A DNA stretch of 64,000 nucleotides from Antitrichia curtipendula (GCA_951230915.1 OX579637.1:21266001-21330000); one strand, 5' to 3'; shown: positions 11,735-25,889, counted from the first letter of the stretch. A program made the numbers and translations. The notes: generated from the sequence alone by a model not told the origin.

Positions 11735-12867
11735 GCCCTGTAGTTTGGGGATCCAAATTCAAATGTCATGGAATTTGTTGGCCAATTGACTAGTCCAAAA
11801 AAATGTACAAGTTATAAATAATCCCCACATGTAGAATCCATGTGGGGATTCCATTCTTGCCGCAATATGCTAATTTTATTACGTGCATGAAATATTAAGA
11901 GGATCCGTCATGCCCTGTAGTTTGGGGATCCAAATTGAAATGTCATGGAATTTGTCGGCCAATTGACTAGTTCAAAAAAATGTACAAGTTGTAAATAATC
12001 CCCACATGTAGAATCCATGTGCGGATTCCATGCTTGCCGCAATACGCTAATTTTATTACGTGCATGAAATATTAAAAGGATCCGTCATGCCCTGTAGTTT
12101 GGGGATCCAAGTTGAAATGTCATGGAATTTGTTGGCCAATTGACTAGTTCAAAAAAATGTACAAGTTGTAAATAATCCCCACATGTAGAATCCATGTGGG
12201 GATTCCATGCTTGCCGCAATATGCTAATTTTATTACGTGCATGAAATATTAAGAGGATCCGTCATGCCCTGTAGTTTGGGGATCCAAATTGAAATGTCAT
12301 GGAATTTGTTGGCCAATTGACTAGTTCAAAAAAATGTACAAGTTGTAAATAATTCCCACATGTAGAATCTATGTGGGGATTCCATTTTTGCCGCAATACG
12401 CTAATTTTATTACGTGCATGAAATATTAAAAGGATCCGTCATGCCCTGTAGTTTGGGGATCCAAGTTGAAATGTCATGGAATTTGTTGGCCAATTGACTA
12501 GTTCAAAAAAATGTACAAGTTGTAAATAATCCCCACATGTAGAATCCATGTGGGGATTCCATGCTTGCCGCAATATGCTAATTTTATTACGTGCATGAAA
12601 TATTAAGAGGATCCGTCATGCCCTGTAGTTTGGGGATCCAAATTGAAATGTCATGGAATTTGTCGGCCAATTGACTAGTTCAAAAAAATGTACAAGTTGT
12701 AAATAATCCCCACATGTAGAATCCATGTGGGGATTCCATGCTTGCCGCAATATGCTAATTTTATTACGTGCATGAAATATTAAGAGGATCCGTCATGCCC
12801 TGTAGTTTGGGGATCCAAATTGAAATGTCATGGAATTTGTTGGCCAATTGACTAGTTCAAAAAAATG

Positions 12868-15800
12868 TACAAGTTGTAAATTATCCCCACATGTAGAATC
12901 TATTTGGGGATTCTATTCTTGCCGCAATATGCTAAGTTTATTACGTGCATGAAATATTAAAAGCATCCGTGATGCCCTGTAGTTTGGGGATCCAAATTCA
13001 AATGTCATGGAATTTGTTGGCCAATTGACTAGTCCAAAAAAATGTACAAGTTGTAAAATATCCCCACATGTAGAATCCATGTGGGGATTCTATTCTTGCC
13101 GCAATATGCTAATTTTATTACGTGCATGAAATATTAAGAGGATCCGTCATGCCCTGTAGTTTGGGGATCCAAATTCAAATGTCATGGAATTTGTTGGCCA
13201 ACTGACTCGTTCCAAAAAAATGTACAAGTTGTTAATAGTGCCCAGATGTAGAATCTATGTGGGGACTCCATTCTTGCCGCAATACGCTAATTTTATTACG
13301 TGCATGAAATATTAAGAGGATCCGTCATGCCCTGTAGTTTGGGGATCCAAATTGAAATGTCATGGAATTTCTTGGCCAATTGACTAGTTCAAAAAAATGT
13401 ACCAGTTGTAAATAATCCCCACATGTAGAATCTATGGGGCGATTCCATTCTTGCCGCAATATGCTAATTTTATTACGTGCATGAAATATTAAGAGGATCC
13501 GTCATGCCCTGTAGTTTGGGGATCCAAGTTGAAATGTCATGGAATTTGTTGGCCAATTGACTATTCAAAAAAATGTACAAGTTGTAAATAATTCCCACAT
13601 GTAGAATCTATGTGGGGATTCCATTCTTGCCGCAATACGCTAATTTTATTACGTGCATGAAATATTAAAAGGATCCGTCATGCCCTGTAGTTTGGGGATC
13701 CAAATTCAAATGTCATGGAGTTTGTTGGCCAATTGACTAGTTCCAAAAAAATGTACAAGTTGTAAATTATCCCCACATGTAGAATCTATTTGGGGATTCT
13801 ATTCTTGCCGCAATATGCTAAGTTTATTACGTGCATGAAATATTAAGTGGATCCGTCATGCCCTGTAGTTTGCGGATCCAAATTCAAATGTCATGGAATT
13901 TGATGGCCAATTGACTAGTCCAAAAAAGTGTACAAGTTGTAAATAATCCCCACGTGTAGAATCTATGTAATGATTCCATTCTTGCCGCAATATGCTAATT
14001 TTATTACGTGCGTGAAATATTAAGAGGATCCGTCATGCCCTGTAGTTTGGGGATCCAAATTCAAATGTCATGGAATTTGTTGGCCAATTGACTAGTTCAA
14101 AAAAATGTACAAGTTGTAAATAATCCCCACATGTAGAATCTGTGTGGGGATTCCATTCTTGCCGCACTACGCTAATTTTATTACGTGCATGAAATATTAA
14201 AAGGATCCGTCATGCCCTATAGTTTGGGGATCCAAATTCAAATGTCATGGAATTTGTTGGCCAATTGACTAGTTCCAAACAAATGTACAAGTTGTAAATA
14301 ATCCCCACGTGTAGAATCTATGTGGGAATTCCATTCTTGCCGCAATACGCTAATTTTTTTACGTGCATGAAATATTAAAAGGATCCGTCATGCCCTGTAG
14401 TTTGGGGATCCAAATTCAAATGTCATGGAATTTGTTGGCCAATTGACTAGTTCCAAACAAATGTACAAGTTGTAAATAATCCCCACATGTAGAATCCATG
14501 TGGGGATTCCATTCTTGCCGCAATATGCTAATTTTATTACGTGCGTGAAATATTAATTGGATCCGTCATGCCCTATAGTTTAGGGATCCAAATTCAAATG
14601 TCATGGAATTTGTTGGCCAATTGACTAGTTCCAAAAAAATGTACAAGTTGTAAATAATCCCCACATGTAGAATCTATGTGGGGTTCCATTCTTGCCGCAA
14701 TACGCTAATTTTATTACGTGCATGAAATATTAAGAGGATCCGTCATGCCCTGTAGTTTGGGGATCCAAATTGAAATGTCATGGAATTTGTCGGCCAATTG
14801 ACTAGTTCCAAAAAAATGTACAAGTTGTAAATTATCCCCACATGTAGAATCTATTTGGGGATTCTATTCTTGCCGCAATATGCTAAGTTTATTACGTGCA
14901 TGAAATATTAAAAGCATCCGTGATGCCCTGTAGTTTGGGGATCCAAATTCAAATGTCATGGAATTTGTTGGCCAATTGACTAGTCCAAAAAAATGTACAA
15001 GTTGTAAAATATCCCCACATGTAGAATCCATGTGGGGATTCTATTCTTGCCGCAATATGCTAATTTTATTACGTGCATGAAATATTAAGAGGATCCGTCA
15101 TGCCCTGTAGTTTGGGGATCCAAATTCAAATGTCATGGAATTTGTTGGCCAACTGACTCGTTCCAAAAAAATGTACAAGTTGTTAATAGTGCCCAGATGT
15201 AGAATCTATGTGGGGACTCCATTCTTGCCGCAATACGCTAATTTTATTACGTGCATGAAATATTAAGAGGATCCGTCATGCCCTGTAGTTTGGGGATCCA
15301 AATTGAAATGTCATGGAATTTCTTGGCCAATTGACTAGTTCAAAAAAATGTACCAGTTGTAAATAATCCCCACATGTAGAATCTATGGGGCGATTCCATT
15401 CTTGCCGCAATATGCTAATTTTATTACGTGCATGAAATATTAAGAGGATCCGTCATGCCCTGTAGTTTGGGGATCCAAGTTGAAATGTCATGGAATTTGT
15501 TGGCCAATTGACTATTCAAAAAAATGTACAAGTTGTAAATAATTCCCACATGTAGAATCTATGTGGGGATTCCATTCTTGCCGCAATACGCTAATTTTAT
15601 TACGTGCATGAAATATTAAAAGGATCCGTCATGCCCTGTAGTTTGGGGATCCAAATTCAAATGTCATGGAGTTTGTTGGCCAATTGACTAGTTCCAAAAA
15701 AATGTACAAGTTGTAAATTATCCCCACATGTAGAATCTATTTGGGGATTCTATTCTTGCCGCAATATGCTAAGTTTATTACGTGCATGAAATATTAAGTG

Positions 15801-16769
15801 GATCCGTCATGCCCTGTAGTTTGCGGATCCAAATTCAAATGTCATGGAATTTGATGGCCAATTGACTAGTCCAAAAAAGTGTACAAGTTGTAAATAATCC
15901 CCACGTGTAGAATCTATGTAATGATTCCATTCTTGCCGCAATATGCTAATTTTATTACGTGCGTGAAATATTAAGAGGATCCGTCATGCCCTGTAGTTTG
16001 GGGATCCAAATTCAAATGTCATGGAATTTGTTGGCCAATTGACTAGTTCAAAAAAATGTACAAGTTGTAAATAATCCCCACATGTAGAATCTGTGTGGGG
16101 ATTCCATTCTTGCCGCACTACGCTAATTTTATTACGTGCATGAAATATTAAAAGGATCCGTCATGCCCTATAGTTTGGGGATCCAAATTCAAATGTCATG
16201 GAATTTGTTGGCCAATTGACTAGTTCCAAACAAATGTACAAGTTGTAAATAATCCCCACGTGTAGAATCTATGTGGGAATTCCATTCTTGCCGCAATACG
16301 CTAATTTTTTTACGTGCATGAAATATTAAAAGGATCCGTCATGCCCTGTAGTTTGGGGATCCAAATTCAAATGTCATGGAATTTGTTGGCCAATTGACTA
16401 GTTCCAAACAAATGTACAAGTTGTAAATAATCCCCACATGTAGAATCCATGTGGGGATTCCATTCTTGCCGCAATATGCTAATTTTATTACGTGCGTGAA
16501 ATATTAATTGGATCCGTCATGCCCTATAGTTTAGGGATCCAAATTCAAATGTCATGGAATTTGTTGGCCAATTGACTAGTTCCAAAAAAATGTACAAGTT
16601 GTAAATAATCCCCACATGTAGAATCTATGTGGGGTTCCATTCTTGCCGCAATACGCTAATTTTATTACGTGCATGAAATATTAAGAGGATCCGTCATGCC
16701 CTGTAGTTTGGGGATCCAAATTGAAATGTCATGGAATTTGTCGGCCAATTGACTAGTTCCAAAAAAATG
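12868..16769. repeat. 1,951-bp (11-monomer) tandem duplication
   Basis: Copy one is about 12,868-14,818 and copy two about 14,819-16,769. Monomer lengths in copy one (177, 178, 177, 176, 178, 177, 177, 178, 178, 177, 178) sum to 1,951. Rare markers recur at exactly that spacing: GCATCCGTGATG (12,963/14,914), GGGGACTCC (13,261/15,212), TCTATGGGGC (13,431/15,382), TGATGGCC (13,901/15,852), CGCACTACGC and GGGAATTCC. I noticed no difference at the markers compared, so the duplication is recent relative to the divergence of its monomers. Confidence 0.9.
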
Positions 16770-17040
16770 TACAAGTTGTAAATAATCCCCACATGTAGAA
16801 TCTATGTGGGGATTCCATCCTTGCCGCAATATGCTAATTTTATTACGTGCATGAAATATTAAAAGGATCCGTCATGCCCTGTAGTTTGGGGATCCAAATT
16901 CAAATGTCATGGAGTTTGTTGGCCAATTGACTAGTTCCAAAAAAATGTACAAGTTGTAAATTATCCCCACATGTAGAATCTATTTGGGGATTCTATTCTT
17001 GCCGCAATATGCTAAGTTTATTACGTGCATGAAATATTAA

Positions 17041-17950
17041 GTGGATCCGTCATGCCCTGTAGTTTTGGGATCCAAATAAGATTGTCATGGAATTTGTTGG
17101 CGAGTTGACTAGTTCAAAAATATGTACAAGTTGTAAATAATCCCCACATGTAGAATCCATGTGGGGATTCCATGCATGCCGCAATATGCTAATTTTATTA
17201 CGTGCATGAAATATTAAGAGGATCCGTCATGCCCTGTAGTTTGGGGTTCCAAATTCAAATGTCATGGAATTTGTTGGTCAATTGACTTGTTCCAAAAAAA
17301 TGTACAAGTTGTAAATAATTCCCACATGTAGAATCTAGGTGGGGATTCCATTCTTGCCGCAATACGCTAATTTTATTACGTGCGTGAAATATTAAGTGGA
17401 TCCGTCATGCCCTATAGTTTAGGGATCCAAATTCAAATGTCATGGAATTTGTTGGCCAATTGACTTGTTCAAAAAAATGTACAAGTTGTAAATAATCCCC
17501 ACGTGTAGAGTCCATGTGGGGATTCCATTCTTGCCGCAATATGCTAATTTTATTACGTGCGTGAAATATTAATTGGATCCGTCATGCCCTGTAGTTTGGG
17601 GATCCAAATTCAAATGTCATGGAATTTGTTGGCGAGTTGACTAGTTCAAAAAATGTACAAGTTGTAAATAATCCCCACATGTAGAATCCATGTGGGGATT
17701 CCATGCATGCCGCAATATGCTAATTTTATTACGTGCATGAAATATTAAAAGGATCCGTCATGCCCTATAGTTTGGGATTCCAAATTCAAATGTCATGGAA
17801 TTTGTTGGTCAATTGACTTGTTCCAAAAAAATGTACAAGTTGTAAATAATTCCCACATGTAGAATCTATGTGGGGATTCCATGCATGCCGCAATACGCTA
17901 ATTTTATTACGTTGATGAAATATTAAAAGGATCCGTCATGCCCTGTAGTT
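17041..17950. repeat. Earlier copy of the GGCGAGTTG block
   Basis: TTGTTGGCGAG occurs at 17,094 and 17,626, and GGGGTTCC with TTGGTCAATTGACTTG and CTAGGTGGGG lie between them, as in the copies at 22.2 and 23.6 kb. Upstream similarity continues (GGAGTTTGTTGG with ATTTGGGG at 16,9xx and again near 22,1xx), so the copied segment may be nearer 2 kb. One monomer here has an altered start, CCAAATAAGATTG near 17,082, not seen in the other copies. Confidence 0.72.
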
Positions 17951-19349
17951 TGGGGATCCAAATTCAAATGTCATGGAATTTGTTGGCCAATTGACTAGTT
18001 CCAAAAAAATGTACAAGTTGTAAATAATCCCCACGTGTAGAATCTATGTGGGAATTCCATTCTTGCCGCAATACGCTAATTTTTTTACGTGCATGAAATA
18101 TTAAAAGGATCCGTCATGCCCTGTAGTTTGGGATCCAAATTCAAATGTCATGGAATTTGTTGGCCAATTGACTAGTTCCAAAAAAATGTACAAGTTGTAA
18201 ATAATCCCCACATGTAGAATCCATGTGGGGATTCCATTCTTGCCGCAATATGCTAATTTTATTACGTGCGTGAAATATTAATTGGATCCGTCATGCCCTG
18301 TAGTTTGGGGATCGAAATTCAAATGTCATGGAATTTGTTGGCGAGTTGACTAGTTCAAAAATATGTACAAGTTGTAAATAATCCCCACATGTAGAATCCA
18401 TGTGGGGATTCCATGCTTGCCGCAATATGCTAATTTTATTACGTGCATGAAATATTAAGAGGATCCGTCATGCCCTGTAGTTTGGGGATCCAAATTGAAA
18501 TGTCATGGAATTTGTCGGCCAATTGACTAGTTCCAAAAAAATGTACAAGTTGTAAATAATCCCCACATGTAGAATCCATGTGGGGATTCCATGCTTGCCG
18601 CAATATGCTAAGTTTATTACGTGCATGAAATATTAAGAGGATCCGTCATGCCCTGTAGTTTGGGGATCCAAATTGAAATGTCATGGAATTTGTTGGCCAA
18701 TTGACTAGTTCAAAAAAATGTACAAGTTGTAAATAATTCCCACATGTAGAATCTATGTGGGGATTCCATTTTTGCCGCAATACGCTAATTTTATTACGTG
18801 CATGAAATATTAAAAGGATCCGTCATGCCCTATAGTTTGGGGATCCAAATTCAAATGTCATGGAATTTGTTGGCCAATTGACTAGTTCCAAAAAAATGTA
18901 CAAGTTGTAAATAATCCCCACATGTAGAATCTATGTGGGGTTCCATTCTTGCCGCAATACGCTAATTTTATTACGTGCATGAAATATTAAGAGGATCCGT
19001 CATGCCCTGTAGTTTGGGGATCCAAATTGAAATGTCATGGAATTTGTCGGCCAATTGACTAGTTCAAAAAAATGTACAAGTTGTAAATAATCCCCACATG
19101 TAGAATCCATGTGGGGATTCCATGCTTGCCGCAATATGCTAATTTTATTACGTGCATGAAATATTAAGAGGATCCGTCATGCCCTGTAGTTTGGGGATCC
19201 AAATTGAAATGTCATGGAATTTGTTGGCCAATTGACTAGTTCAAAAAAATGTACAAGTTGTAAATTATCCCCACATGTAGAATCTATTTGGGGATTCTAT
19301 TCTTGCCGCAATATGCTAAGTTTATTACGTGCATGAAATATTAAGAGGA

Positions 19350-20410
19350 TCCGTCATGCCCTGTAGTTTGGGGATCCAAATTCAAATGTCATGGAATTTG
19401 TTGGCCAATTGACTAGTCCAAAAAAATGTACAAGTTGTAAATAATCCCCACATGTAGAATCCATGTGGGGATTCCATTCTTGCCGCAATATGCTAATTTT
19501 ATTACGTGCATGAAATATTAAGAGGATCCGTCATGCCCTGTAGTTTGGGGATCCAAATTGAAATGTCATGGAATTTGTTGGCCAACTGACTCGTTCCAAA
19601 AAAATGTACAAGTTGTTAATAGTGCCCAGATGTAGAATCTATGTGGGGACTCCATTCTTGCCGCAATACGCTAATTTTATTACGTGCATGAAATATTACG
19701 AGGATCCGTCATGCCCTGTAGTTTGGGGATCCAAATTGAAATGTCATGGAATTTCTTGGCCAATTGACTAGTTCAAAAAAATGTACCAGTTGTAAATAAT
19801 CCCCACATGTAGAATCTATGTGGCGATTCCATTCTTGCCGCAATATGCTAATTTTATTACGTGCATGAAATATTAAGAGGATCCGTCATGCCCTGTAGTT
19901 TGGGGATCCAAGTTGAAATGTCATGGAATTTGTTGGCCAATTGATTAGTTCAAAAAAATGTACAAGTTGTAAATAATTCCCACATGTAGAATCTATGTGG
20001 GGATTCCATTCTTGCCGCAATACGCTAATTTTATTACGTGCATGAAATATTAAAAGGATCCGTCATGCCCTGTAGTTTGGGGATCCAAATTCAAATGTCA
20101 TGGAGTTTGTTGGCCAATTGACTAGTTCCAAAAAAATGTACAAGTTGTAAATTATCCCCACATGTAGAATCTATTTGGGGATTCTATTCTTGCCGCAATA
20201 TGCTAAGTTTATTACGTGCATGAAATATTAAGTGGATCCGTCATGCCCTGTAGTTTGGGGATCCAAATTCAAATGTCATGGAATTTGATGGCCAATTGAC
20301 TAGTCCAAAAAAGTGTACAAGTTGTAAATAATCCCCACGTGTAGAATCTATGTAATGATTCCATTCTTGCCGCAATATGCTAATTTTATTACGTGCGTGA
20401 AATATTAAGA
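19350..20410. repeat. Third, older copy of part of the 1,951-bp block
   Basis: The markers GGGGACTCC (19,645), ATTTGGGG with CTAAGTTTATT (20,172) and TGATGGCC with AAAAGTGTACA and ATGTAATGATTCC (20,286 onward) recur in the order seen at 13.2-14.0 and 15.2-16.0 kb, about 4,433 bp after copy two. Several sites differ (GGGGATCC here for GCGGATCC, TGTGGCG for TGGGGCG, GATTAG for GACTATTC), so this copy separated before the 1,951-bp tandem duplication, or was the source of it. Confidence 0.75.
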
Positions 20411-20595
20411 GGATCCGTCATGCCCTGTAGTTTGGGGATCCAAATTGAAATGTCATGGAATTTGTTGGCCAATTGACTAGTTCAAAAAAATGTACAAGTT
20501 GTAAATAATCCCCACATGTACAATCCATGTGGGGATTCCATGCTTGCCGCAATATGCTAATTTTATTACGTGCATGAAATATTAAAAGGATCCGT

Positions 20596-21485
20596 CATCC
20601 CCTATAGTTTGGGGATCCAAATTCAAATGTCATGGAATTTGTTGGCCAATTGACTAGTTCCAAAAAAATGTACAAGTTGTAAATAATCCCCACGTGTAGA
20701 ATCTATGTGGGGATTCCATTCTTGCCGCAATACGCTAATTTTTTTACGTGCATGAAATATTAAAAGGATCCGTCATGCCCTGTAGTTTGGGGATCCAAAT
20801 TGAAATGTCATGGAATTTGTTGGCCAATTGACTAGTTCCAAAAAAATGTACAAGTTGTAAATAATCCCCACATGTAGAATCTATGTGGGGATTCCATTCT
20901 TGCCGCACTACGCTAATTTTATTACGTGCATGAAATATTAAAAGGATCCGTCATGCCCTATAGTTTGGGGATCCAAATTCAAATGTCATGGAATTTGTTG
21001 GCCAATTGACTAGTTCCAAAAAAATGTACAAGTTGTAAATAATCCCCACGTGTAGAATCTATGTGGGGATTCCATTCTTGCCGCAATACGCTAATTTTTT
21101 TACGTGCATGAAATATTAAAAGGATCCGTCATGCCCTGTAGTTTGGGGATCCAAATTCAAATGTCATGGAATTTGTTGGCCAATTGACTAGTTCCAAAAA
21201 AATGTACAAGTTGTAAATAATCCCCACATGTAGAATCTATGTGGGGATTCCATTCTTGCCGCACTACGCTAATTTTATTACGTGCATGAAATATTAAAAC
21301 GATCCGTCATGCCCTATAGTTTGGGGATCCAAATTCAAATGTCATGGAATTTGTTGGCCAATTGACTAGTTCCAGAAAAATGTACAAGTTGTAAATAATC
21401 CCCACGTGTAGAATCTATGTGGGAATTCCATTCTTGCCGCAATACGCTAATTTTATTACGTGCATGAAATATTAAAAGGATCCGT
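20596..21485. repeat. 356-bp dimer repeat, two and a half copies
   Basis: An A9/G16 monomer with CCACGTGTAG is followed by a class A monomer with CGCACTACGC. The pair starts at 20,596 and 20,952, and the first half starts again at 21,308, each 356 bp (two monomers) apart. This is the shortest HOR period in the window and is limited to the diverged block. Sites such as TTTTTTTACG in the first two copies and TTTTATTACG in the third show partial homogenisation. Confidence 0.75.
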
Positions 21486-22214
21486 CATGCCCTGTAGTTT
21501 GGGGATCCAAATTCAAATGTCATGGAATTTGTTGGCCAATTGACTAGTTCCAAACAAATGTACAAGTTGTAAATAATCCCCACATGTAGAATCCATGTGG
21601 GGATTCCATTCTTGCCGCAATATGCTAATTTTATTACGTGCGTGAAATATTAATTGGATCCGTCATGCCCTATAGTTTAGGGATCCAAATTCAAATGTCA
21701 TGGAATTTGTTGGCCAATTGACTAGTTCCAAAAAAATGTACAAGTTGTAAATAATCCCCACATGTAGAATCTATGTGGGGATTCCATTCTTGCCGCAATA
21801 CGCTAATTTTATTACGTGCGTGAAATATTAAGTGGATTCGTCATGCCCTGTAGTTTGGGGATCCAAATTGAAATGTCATGGAATTTGTCGGCCAATTGAC
21901 TAGTTCCAAAAAAATGTACAAGTTGTAAATAATCCCCACATGTAGAATCTATGTGGGGATTCCATGCTTGCCGCAATATGCTAATTTTATTACGTGCATG
22001 AAATATTAAAAGGATCCGTCATGCCCTGTAGTTTGGGGATCCAAATTCAAATGTCATGGAGTTTGTTGGCCAATTGACTAGTTCCAAAAAAATGTACAAG
22101 TTGTAAATTATCCCCACATGTAGAATCTATTTGGGGATTCTATTCTTGCCGCAATATGCTAAGTTTATTACGTGCATGAAATATTAAGTGCATCCGTCAT
22201 GCCCTGTAGTTTGG

Positions 22215-24545
22215 GGATCCAAATTCAAATGTCATGGAATTTGTTGGCGAGTTGACTAGTTCAAAAATATGTACAAGTTGTAAATAATCCCCACATGTAG
22301 AATCCATGTGGGGATTCCATGCATGCCGCAATATGCTAATTTTATTACGTGCATGAAATATTAAGAGGATCCGTCATGCCCTGTAGTTTGGGGTTCCAAA
22401 TTCAAATGTCATGGAATTTGTTGGTCAATTGACTTGTTCCAAAAAAATGTACAAGTTGTAAATAATTCCCACATGTAGAATCTAGGTGGGGATTCCATTC
22501 TTGCCGCAATACGCTAATTTTATTACGTGCGTGAAATATTAAGTGGATCCGTCATGCCCTATAGTTTAGGGATCCAAATTCAAATGTCATGGAATTTGTT
22601 GGCCAATTGACTAGTTCCAAAAAAATGTACAAGTTGTAAATAATCCCCACGTGTAGAGTCCATGTGGGGATTCCATTCTTGCCGCAATATGCTAATTTTA
22701 TTACGTGCGTGAAATATTAATTGGATCCGTCATGCCCTGTAGTTTGGGGATCCAAATTCAAATGTCATGGAATTTGTTGGCGAGTTGACTAGTTCAAAAA
22801 TATGTACAAGTTGTAAATAATCCCCACATGTAGAATCCATGTGGGGATTCCATGCATGCCGCAATATGCTAATTTTATAACGTGCATGAAATATTAAAAG
22901 GATCCGTCATGCCCTATAGTTTGGGGTTCCAAATTCAAATGTCATGGAATTTGTTGGTCAATTGACTTGTTCCAAAAAAATGTACAAGTTGTAAATAATT
23001 CCCACATGTAGAATCTATGTGGGGATTCCATGCATGCCGCAATACGCTAATTTTATTACGTGCATGAAATATTAAAAGGATCCGTCATGCCCTGTAGTTT
23101 GGGGATCCAAATTCAAATGTCATGGAGTTTCTTGGCCAATTGACTAGTTCGAAAAAAATGTACAAGTTGTAAATAATCCCCACATGTAGAATCCATGTGG
23201 AGATTCCATTCTTGCCGCAATATGCTAATTTTATTACGTGCGTGAAATATTAATTGGATCCGTCATGCCCTATAGTTTAGGGATCCAAATTCAAATGTCA
23301 TGGAATTTGTTGGCCAATTGACTAGTTCCAAAAAAATGTACAAGTTGTAAATAATCCCCACATGTAGAATCTATGTGGGGATTCCATTCTTGCCGCAATA
23401 CGCTAATTTTATTACGTGCATGAAATATTAAGAGGATCCGTCATGCCCTGTAGTTTGGGGTTCCAAATTCAAATGTCATGGAATTTGTCGGCCAATTGAC
23501 TAGTTCCAAAAAAATGTACAAGTTGTAAATAATCCCCACATGTAGAATCTATGTGGGGATTCCATGCTTGCCGCAATATGCTAATTTTATTACGTGCATG
23601 AAATATTAAGAGGATCCGTCATGCCCTATAGTTTAGGGATCCAAATTCAAATGTCATGGAATTTGTTGGCGAGTTGACTAGTTCAAAAATATGTACAAGT
23701 TGTAAATAATCCCCACATGTAGAATCCATGTGGGGATTCCATGCATGCCGCAATATGCTAATTTTATTACGTGCATGAAATATTAAGAGGATCCGTCATG
23801 CCCTGTAGTTTGGGGTTCCAAATTCAAATGTCATGGAATTTGTTGGTCAATTGACTTGTTCCAAAAAAATGTACAAGTTGTAAATAATTCCCACATGTAG
23901 AATCTAGGTCGGGATTCCATTCTTGCCGCAATACGCTAATTTTATTACGTGCGTGAAATATTAAGTGGATCCGTCATGCCCTATAGTTTAGGGATCCAAA
24001 TTCAAATGTCATGGAATTTGTTGGCCAATTGACTAGTTCCAAAAAAATGTACAAGTTGTAAGTAATCCCCTCATGTAGAATCCATGTGGGGATTCCATTC
24101 TTGCCGCAATATGCTAATTTTATTACGTGCGTGAAATATTAATTGGATCCGTCATGCCCTGTAGTTTGGGGATCCAAATTCAAATGTCATGGAATTTGTT
24201 GGCGAGTTGACTAGTTCAAAAATATGTACAAGTTGTAAATAATCCCCACATGTAGAATCCATGTGGGGATTCCATGCATGCCGCAATATGCTAATTTTAT
24301 AACGTGCATGAAATATTAAAAGGTTCCGTCATGCCCTATAGTTTGGGGTTCCAAATTCAAATGTCATGGAATTTGTTGGTCAATTGACTTGTTCCAAAAA
24401 AATGTACAAGTTGTAAATAATTCCCACATGTAGAATCTATGTGGGGATTCCATGCATGCCGCAATACGCTAATTTTATTACGTGCATGAAATATTAAAAG
24501 GATCCGTCATGCCCTGTAGTTTGGGGATCCAAATTCAAATGTCAT
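22215..24545. repeat. 1,422-bp spaced duplication of a five-monomer block
   Basis: A block of about 900 bp beginning with TTGTTGGCGAGTTG appears at 22,215-23,110 and again at 23,637-24,545. The markers TTGTTGGCGAG (22,241/23,663 and 22,774/24,196), TTTTATAACGTG (22,873/24,295) and CATGCATGCCGC lie 1,422 bp apart. The two copies have the same internal order, including the monomers reading TTGGTCAATTGACTTG. A related copy at 17,041-17,950 carries the same series about 5,147 bp before the first. Confidence 0.82.
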
Positions 24546-25889
24546 GGAATTTGTCGGCCAATTGACTAGTTCCAAAAAAATGTACAAGTTGTAAATTATC
24601 CCCACATGTAGAATCTATTTGGGGATTCTATTCTTGCCGCAATATGCTAAGTTTATTACGTGCATGAAATATTAAAAGCATCCGTCATGCCCTGTAGTTT
24701 GGGGATCCAAATTGAAATGTCATGGAATTTGTTGGCCAATTGACTAGTTCAAAAAATGTACAAGTTGTAAATAATCCCCACATGTAGAATCCATGTGGGG
24801 ATTCCATGCTTGTCGCAATATGCTAATTTTATTACGTGCATGAAATATTAAGACGATCCGTCATGCCCTATAGTTTAGGGATCCAAATTCAAATGTCATG
24901 GAATTTGTTGGCCAATTGACTAGTTCCCAAAAAATGTACAAGTTGTAAATAATTCCCACATGTAGAATCTATGTGGGGAATCCATTCTTGCCGCAATACG
25001 CTAATTTTATTACGTGCATGAAATATTAAGAGGATCCGTCATGCCCGGTAGTTTGGGGATCCAAATTGAAATGTCATGGAATTTGTTGGCCAATTGACTA
25101 GTTCCAAAAAAGTGTACAAGTTGTAAATAATCCCCACATGTAGAATCTATGTGGGGATTCCATTCTTGCCGCAATACGCTAATTTTATTACGTGCATGAA
25201 ATATTAAGAGGATCTGTCATGCCCTGTAGTTTGGGGATCCAAATTCAAATGTCATGGAATTTGTCGGCCAATTGACTAGTTCCAAAAAAATGTACAAGTT
25301 GTAAATAATCCCCACATGTAGAATCCATGTGGGGATTCCATTCTTGCCGCAATATGCTAATTTTATTACGTGCGTGAAATATTAAGTGGATCCTTCATGC
25401 CCTATAGTTTAGGGATCCAAATTCAAATGTCATGGAATTTGTTGGCCAATTGACTAATTCCAAAAAAATGTACAAGTTGTAAATTATCCCCACATGTAGA
25501 ATCCATGTGTGGATTCCATGCATGCCGCAATACGCTAATTTTATTACGTGCATGAAATATTAAGAGGATCCGTCATGCCCTGTAGTTTGGGGATCCAAAT
25601 TGAGATGTCATGGAATTTGTCGGCCAATTGACTAGTTCCAAAAAAATGTACAAGTTGTAAATAATCCCCACATGTAGAATCTATGTGGGGATTCCATTTT
25701 TGCCGCAATATGCTAATTTTATTACGTGCATGAAATATTAAGAGGATCCGTCATGCCCTATAGTTTGGGGATCCAAATTCAAATGTCATGGAATTTGTTG
25801 GCCAATTGACTAGTTCCAAAAAAATGTACAAGTTGTAAATAATCCCCACATGTAGAATCTATGTGGGGATTCCATTCTTGCCGCAATAC

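Larger units (their letters stand above)
5519..25039. repeat. Diverged satellite block, 110 monomers with small indels
   Basis: The block holds 110 monomers over 19,521 bp, 59 bp short of 110 x 178. The first length change is at about 5,583, where one C is lost before the A tract, and the last at about 24,749. Single-base losses at TTCC-A7, substitutions such as ACATG to ACGTG, and private subtypes are frequent here and rare or absent outside. The block still reads in the same direction and remains recognisably the same family, so it is an older or less homogenised part of the array rather than a different repeat. Internal duplications at several scales are listed separately. Confidence 0.9.

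Noticed and set aside
19568..19771. 67-residue open frame on the plus strand
   Set aside because: It exists only because the GTTAATAGTGCCCAG subtype and neighbouring changes shift or remove stops in one monomer. The translation is satellite sequence with no family resemblance.
5519..25039. A second, unrelated satellite family in the middle of the window
   Set aside because: Monomers there align end to end with the flanking consensus, in the same orientation and nearly the same length. They are diverged members of one family.
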